Positions 60,020-64,000 of a stretch of DNA of 64,000 nt are shown piece by piece. The position numbers and the translations under genes are program-made. The first letter of the stretch is position 1. Every line of letters starts with the position of its first letter. The stretch is from Thiomicrospira sp. ALE5 (GTDB taxonomy: Bacteria; Pseudomonadota; Gammaproteobacteria; Thiomicrospirales; Thiomicrospiraceae). The stretch spans positions 344,841 through 408,840 of the forward strand of contig NZ_FOYY01000004.1 in the NCBI RefSeq assembly GCF_900112445.1, given 5' to 3'. Below the pieces are notes generated by a model that ran no database searches, was not told where the DNA came from, and worked only from the letters and a program-made list of their open reading frames with translations.

Positions 60020-61243
60020 TTAACCTGCTTTGTATCGTTCCACAACCAACGAAGCGTTAGTACCTCCGAAACCAAAACTGTTACTCATAATTCGGTTTAG
60101 ACCAGCATTATAAATCGTCTCAGTAACAATCGGCATCCCTGCACACTCTGCATCTAAGGTATCGATATTAATAGAAGGCGCAATAAAATCCTCCTCCATC
60201 ATCAATAAGCTATAAATAAGCTCATGAACACCCGCAGCACCCAGAGAGTGCCCAGACATGGCTTTTGTAGAGCTTATCTTTGGAATGTTATTACCAAACA
60301 CCTCTTTAACAGCCGCCATTTCTTTGGTATCACCTACAGGTGTACTGGTACCATGAGGATTAATATAATCAATTGGCCCCGCTACCGTACTAAGCGCTTG
60401 ACGCATACAACGCACCGCACCTTCCCCAGATGGAGCAACCATGTCATAGCCGTCTGAATTCGCACCATAGCCAACAATTTCAGCGTAAATTTTAGCACCA
60501 CGCGCTAATGCATGTTCTAGCTCTTCAACAACGACCATACCACCGCCACCTGCTATGACAAAGCCATCGCGGTTCGCATCATAGGTGCGAGAAGCCTTTT
60601 CAGGTGTATCATTGTATTTAGATGATAAGGCTCCCATCGCGTCAAATAACACAGACATTGTCCAATGAAGCTCTTCACCTCCACCCGCAAATACCACATC
60701 TTGTTTGCCAAGCTGGATTTGCTCGACAGCAGTACCAACACAATGTGCACTAGTGGAACACGCCGAACTAATCGAATAATTAATGCCTTTAATCTTAAAT
60801 GGGGTGGCTAAACACGCAGAAACTGTGCTACCCATAGTGCGAGTTACCATATAAGGGCCAACACGTTTGACCCCTTTTTGTCGTGTCACTTCAACAGCTT
60901 GAGTAGAATTTGAGTTTGAACCACCACCAGAGCCTGCAATAATACCTGTACGCTCGTTTGAAACCATTTCAGGAGATAGGCCTGAATCTGCAATAGCTTG
61001 CTCCATGGCAATGTAGCTATAAGCTGCAGCATCACCCATAAAGCGTAATTGCTTACGTGGGATAAGTTCTGCGAAATCCAAATTCTTAACGGCACCATGA
61101 ACTTGAGATCTCATCCCATTTTCTGTGTATTCAGGTGCAGCAACAATACCTGACTTACCTGTTTTTAAGGATTCAGCTACTTCAGCTTTAGAGTTTCCTA
61201 AACTCGAAACAATACCTAAACCCGTAATTACCACTCTTTTCAT
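60020..61243 (-). CDS. fabB: 3-oxoacyl-ACP synthase I
   Basis: FabB elongates unsaturated fatty-acid precursors made by FabA. The 407 residues have the catalytic Cys in [10 protein letters not shown], His in [11 protein letters not shown] and [12 protein letters not shown], and the C-terminal [13 protein letters not shown]. It follows fabA with a one-base gap, the fabAB operon of unsaturated fatty-acid synthesis. Confidence 0.97.
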   Translation of the reverse strand: MKRVVITGLGIVSSLGNSKAEVAESLKTGKSGIVAAPEYTENGMRSQVHGAVKNLDFAELIPRKQLRFMGDAAAYSYIAMEQAIADSGLSPEMVSNERTGIIAGSGGGSNSNSTQAVEVTRQKGVKRVGPYMVTRTMGSTVSACLATPFKIKGINYSISSACSTSAHCVGTAVEQIQLGKQDVVFAGGGEELHWTMSVLFDAMGALSSKYNDTPEKASRTYDANRDGFVIAGGGGMVVVEELEHALARGAKIYAEIVGYGANSDGYDMVAPSGEGAVRCMRQALSTVAGPIDYINPHGTSTPVGDTKEMAAVKEVFGNNIPKISSTKAMSGHSLGAAGVHELIYSLLMMEEDFIAPSINIDTLDAECAGMPIVTETIYNAGLNRIMSNSFGFGGTNASLVVERYKAG

Positions 61244-61244
61244 A

Positions 61245-61760
61245 TTAAAAACTGTCCGTATTGGTGAACAAACCGACCTTTAAATCTGTAGCACTATAAA
61301 TCTCGCGTCCATCTACATATAATTTGGCATCACCAATACCCATGTAAAGTTTACGCTTTATTACACGCTTCATCTCAATAACATATTCAACTTTTTTAGC
61401 TTTGGGTAGAATTTGCCCGTAGAACTTTACTTCACCAGACCCCAGCGCTCTACCTCGACCTGGCCCGCCTGTCCAACCGAGGAAAAAACCTATCAGTTGC
61501 CACATTGCATCTAAGCCTAAACAGCCTGGCATAACCGGATCTTCGTTGAAGTGGCATTCAAAGAACCATAAATCTGGCGTAATATCTAGTTCGGCCCTAA
61601 TAATCCCTTTGCCATATGCTCCGCCTTCCTCTGAAATCTCTGTAATACGATCAAACATTAACATTGGCGGCTTGGGTAATTGAGCATTACCAGGACCAAA
61701 TAACTCACCACGGCTACATTGAAGTAATTCTTCTTTGTTATAACTTGATTGCTGATTCAT
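61245..61760 (-). CDS. fabA: 3-hydroxydecanoyl-ACP dehydratase/isomerase
   Basis: FabA introduces the cis double bond in anaerobic unsaturated fatty-acid synthesis. The start at 61760 ([13 protein letters not shown]) gives 171 residues, the usual length; the frame extends nine codons further upstream without need. [10 protein letters not shown], the catalytic His/Asp region [19 protein letters not shown] and [17 protein letters not shown] are present. Confidence 0.96.
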   Translation of the reverse strand: MNQQSSYNKEELLQCSRGELFGPGNAQLPKPPMLMFDRITEISEEGGAYGKGIIRAELDITPDLWFFECHFNEDPVMPGCLGLDAMWQLIGFFLGWTGGPGRGRALGSGEVKFYGQILPKAKKVEYVIEMKRVIKRKLYMGIGDAKLYVDGREIYSATDLKVGLFTNTDSF

Positions 61761-61899
61761 ATTTTTTCCAACTAATATTTTGTTCATTATAGCAGTCTAA
61801 TGCTGACAGGCAAAGCCTACAAACTAGAAAGTAAAAACAAAGAAATTGAATTTTAATGTTTATTAGTGGGAATAATAAATTGCGGGAGAAACTTGAGAA

Positions 61900-61975
61900 T
61901 GGTGCCGACAGAGGGACTCGAACCCCCAACCTACTGATTACAAATCAGTTGCACTACCAGTTGTGCTATGTCGGC
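61900..61975 (-). tRNA. tRNA-Thr (anticodon TGT)
   Basis: The 76-nt minus-strand gene has acceptor arms GCCGACA/TGTCGGC, anticodon loop TTTGTAA between ACTGA and TCAGT, the GGTTCGAGTCC T-arm and an encoded CCA. It lies between coaX and fabA; in many gammaproteobacteria a tRNA-Thr/Tyr/Gly/Thr-tuf cluster follows birA-coaX, which is absent here. Confidence 0.96.
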
Positions 61976-62041
61976 AATGCGCGCTATTATAAATCGGTTA
62001 AATTTAGTGTCAATAAGTTTTAATCAAAATTAACACAAATC

Positions 62042-62815
62042 TTAATTATATCTGTCTCTCGCTATATTGTCCTGTGCATAAAGAGCCAATCCTTTGAGGA
62101 CTAGATGCTGGTCATAGCGCCAATTACGCTGAAGATGTTCACTGACATGCGAACCTTCTCCACCGGTAATCACTTTTTGCAAATCATCATACTTAGGTAT
62201 TTGCTGCTCAAATTGCGTAATGGTGCCGATAGCAGCAGCTAGCAAACCAGCGTCTATACCCGCAGAAGTATTTTTAGCTATAGTAAGCGTATCTGGTAAA
62301 GTCGAATCAGTTACTAGGAGGTTGGTTTGCAGTGACAAACACTGCCTTGACTTGCTTATACCAGGAACAATCCATCCTCCTTGGTAAACACCATCACAAT
62401 CAACATAATCAAGCGTCATGGCACTGCCTGCGTCAACTAGCAGCCCAGGACAACCATATTCCGTTACTAGAGCTATAAGCGCTAACCAACGATCAACCCC
62501 TAACTGTGAATAGGTATCGTAGCTATTCACAAGCTTATTATAGGTTAAGCCTGTTGTTGCTTGATAAATGGGTCGATCAACTATCGCTAGCCATGACAAT
62601 AGCGATTCCATGATTGTTGACTTTGCAACTGAACACAACCAGATATCATCAATATTGACCTGTGCATTTACAAACTCACCGGTAGCAGATATTAAATCAG
62701 ACCAGGCCTGGTTAGAGACCCTGCCAGAATCAAAAATTTGCAGACTAGCACTTTCACATAGTCCCCAATTCAAGTGGGTATTACCCAGATCTAGTAATAA
62801 TCTAGCCTTATTCAT
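62042..62815 (-). CDS. coaX: Type III pantothenate kinase
   Basis: CoaX starts CoA synthesis by phosphorylating pantothenate. The 257 residues (start at 62815, MNKARLLLDLGNTHLNWG) have the phosphate loop DLGNTHLNWG, GVDRWLALIAL and VDAGSAMTLDYVD, plus ITGGEGSHV. It is 29 bp downstream of birA on the same strand. One CAGGCCTG copy (62703). Confidence 0.95.
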   Translation of the reverse strand: MNKARLLLDLGNTHLNWGLCESASLQIFDSGRVSNQAWSDLISATGEFVNAQVNIDDIWLCSVAKSTIMESLLSWLAIVDRPIYQATTGLTYNKLVNSYDTYSQLGVDRWLALIALVTEYGCPGLLVDAGSAMTLDYVDCDGVYQGGWIVPGISKSRQCLSLQTNLLVTDSTLPDTLTIAKNTSAGIDAGLLAAAIGTITQFEQQIPKYDDLQKVITGGEGSHVSEHLQRNWRYDQHLVLKGLALYAQDNIARDRYN

Positions 62816-62844
62816 AAAAATAGCTCTTAATCTATCTGACAAAT

Positions 62845-63627
62845 CTAATCATGGCGACGAAGCTGAACTAAACCTGTACTAACCTTTATAAGCTCATCAG
62901 GCAAAGACGCATTATATATTAACGCCTGACCCGTCTGATCTAATCCACAATAAACACCTGCAACCACATCACCATTAGGGTAGATAACACGGATAGTTTC
63001 ATTGAGTTTGAAGTAGTCGAGTCTCTGCCAATCATTAATGTTTAATAAACTATCGTTGATATGACTTTGATCTGAACTTTTCTTAATTGAGCCTACCAAT
63101 GCATTGATGAGATTAGTTGCACATAGATTAGCTAACTCCATACTGTCTAGACAAGATAACAATGATCCAGCAGGATAATCCAATGAAACACTATCATCCG
63201 GTTTAGTTAAATTTAAGCCAAAGCCAATTATAATAGCTGACTGATCATGAACAGTTCTAACAATCTCAATTAGAACCCCACCAGCTTTACCACCATCAAT
63301 AAAAATATCATTAGGCCATTTGACCTGGATTAATTGATCCGTAACTGTCCCTAAACTATTGGCAATACATAGCGCGATAGACTGGGATAAACCATTCGTT
63401 GCTATAAAACGATTAGGAACTGATAACATCAAAGACATCATAAGATCGTTTTGTTTTGAACACCAAGCACGCCCCTGTTGGCCATATCCACTATGTTGGT
63501 ATGCAGCTGTACATAAAACCGGTCTAGTAGTAAAACCAGCCACTTTTTTTAAAAAATTGTTTGTAGAATCGATTTCACTAAAATTGAATCTATAGCAAGG
63601 ATGGGGGCTTGTAGGAATTAATAACAT
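62845..63627 (-). CDS. birA: Biotin--[acetyl-CoA-carboxylase] ligase without repressor domain
   Basis: BirA attaches biotin to AccB. The 260 residues begin directly with the catalytic domain (IDSTNNFLKKVAG, HSGYGQQGRAW, VKWPNDIFIDGGKAGGVLIE, GFGLNL) and end in a beta-barrel C-domain; the N-terminal winged helix of E. coli BirA is missing, so it cannot repress bio genes. The biotin loop reads GYGQQGR rather than the common GRGRRGR. No SD is visible before the ATG, which is only 33 bp from the rRNA terminator. Confidence 0.93.
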   Translation of the reverse strand: MLLIPTSPHPCYRFNFSEIDSTNNFLKKVAGFTTRPVLCTAAYQHSGYGQQGRAWCSKQNDLMMSLMLSVPNRFIATNGLSQSIALCIANSLGTVTDQLIQVKWPNDIFIDGGKAGGVLIEIVRTVHDQSAIIIGFGLNLTKPDDSVSLDYPAGSLLSCLDSMELANLCATNLINALVGSIKKSSDQSHINDSLLNINDWQRLDYFKLNETIRVIYPNGDVVAGVYCGLDQTGQALIYNASLPDELIKVSTGLVQLRRHD

Positions 63628-63659
63628 GAATAAATAATAAAACCAGGCAGAAAAAAAGG

Positions 63660-63688
63660 CAAAAAAAAACCCCTCATATGAGGGGTTT
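63660..63688 (-). terminator. rRNA operon terminator
   Basis: On the minus strand the perfect palindrome AAACCCCTCATATGAGGGGT (with two further T) is followed by a run of T, 10 bp beyond the 5S rRNA 3' end. Confidence 0.9.
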
Positions 63689-63698
63689 GAGATGTGGA

Positions 63699-63815
63699 GC
63701 TTGGCGATGACCTACTCTCGCATGGGGAGACCCCACACTACCATCGGCGCTGGAACGTTTCACTTCTGAGTTCGAGAAGGGATCAGGTGGTTCCATTCCG
63801 CTATGGTCGCCAAGC
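63699..63815 (-). rRNA. rrf: 5S ribosomal RNA
   Basis: The minus-strand sequence has complementary ends (GCTTGGCGA and TCGCCAAGC) and the conserved core CCTGATCCCTTCTCGAACT, CAGAAGTGAAACG and TGCGAGAGTAGG. About 117 nt; ends are estimated by pairing. Confidence 0.96.
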
Positions 63816-63942
63816 AATTCGGTTTTGTAAACGCCTTCGGCCTTTACTAAAATTCTTTGCTTAGGAATTGATCTCTTCAATTCGATAACATGCCTTGATT
63901 ATCTCAAGCTCACATGCCAGTTAAGTCACTTTTGAGTTGTAT

Positions 63943-64000
63943 AGTTAAGCCTCACGAGTAATTAGTACAAGTTAGCTTCACACATTACTGCGCTTCCACA
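63943..64000 (-). rRNA. rrl: 23S ribosomal RNA, 3' end (partial)
   Basis: The minus strand reads TGTGGAAGCGCAGTAATGTG, GAAGCTAACTTGTACTAATT and CGTGAGGCTTAAC, which is the conserved 3' end of 23S rRNA (E. coli: GTACTAATGAACCGTGAGGC). The gene continues beyond the window; the 3' end is approximate. Confidence 0.95.

Noticed and set aside
61738..61929. 63-codon minus-strand frame before fabA
   Set aside because: It overlaps both the tRNA-Thr gene and the fabA start in another frame and has no ribosome site or family.
63674..63880. 68-codon minus-strand open frame
   Set aside because: It lies across the 5S rRNA gene and is a shadow of it.

Overview
The window is a dense bacterial chromosome segment of about 62 genes with very little intergenic space. 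It is most likely from a gammaproteobacterium, and my low-confidence guess is a Thiomicrospira/Hydrogenovibrio-type sulfur oxidiser. The reasons are the gammaproteobacterial gene orders (aroQ-accB-accC-prmA-dusB-fis-purH-purD, lgt-thyA-folA, fabA-fabB, ftsY/rsmD/coaD, birA-coaX next to an rRNA operon), an H-NS-type nucleoid protein, and sulfur-handling families (YeeE/YedE transporter, DsrE2-like protein, TauE/SafE exporter). No prophage, intact insertion sequence or CRISPR array is visible.

Layout. 1-5.7 kb: partial alpha/beta hydrolase, a SAM methyltransferase, a small exported protein, FxsA, and a DsbD with two tandem N-terminal periplasmic domains. 5.9-13.3 kb: aroQ, acetyl-CoA carboxylase accBC, prmA, dusB-fis, purH-purD. 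13.3-16.7 kb: heme-type ABC importer genes (permease, ATPase) with a 34-residue membrane ORF behind them, and a divergent membrane GGDEF protein. 16.9-19.4 kb: H-NS-like protein and lgt-thyA-folA. 19.5-23.6 kb: an uncharacterised cassette of amphi-Trp protein, APH-like kinase, ATP-grasp enzyme and HprK-related kinase (GAK-type system). 23.6-29.2 kb: arsenate resistance pair ArsJ plus GAPDH, divergent from ArsR-YeeE/YedE-DsrE2, then a degenerate metallo-beta-lactamase-fold protein. 29.5-31.6 kb: tRNA-Asn, PPK2, YggS. 31.6-33.0 kb: a decayed type I restriction-associated island (HsdM-like stub, intact Fic, RhuM stub). 33-43.8 kb: pyrC, an aldehyde dehydrogenase, rlmI-gcvH, ggt, folM, yfcH-like, mutM, a lipoprotein, dut, AI-2E-type permease. 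43.9-47.7 kb: ppk1 and ppx behind a possible Pho box. 47.7-57.3 kb: an oxidoreductase, pyrE, TauE/SafE behind a structured leader, argB, yajQ, a DUF4395-type protein, coaD, rsmD and two M16 peptidases. 57.5-64 kb: ftsY, an unknown membrane protein, a lysozyme-like lipoprotein, fabA-fabB, tRNA-Thr, birA-coaX, 5S and the 3' end of 23S rRNA.

The most striking global feature is not a gene. The 8-bp palindrome CAGGCCTG occurs about 40 times by my eye count (chance expectation about one), usually within the wider palindrome ASCAGGCCTGST. It is scattered through genes of every function and both orientations, like the HIP1 palindrome of cyanobacteria. The second main item is the GAK-type cassette, whose substrate and product are unknown to me.
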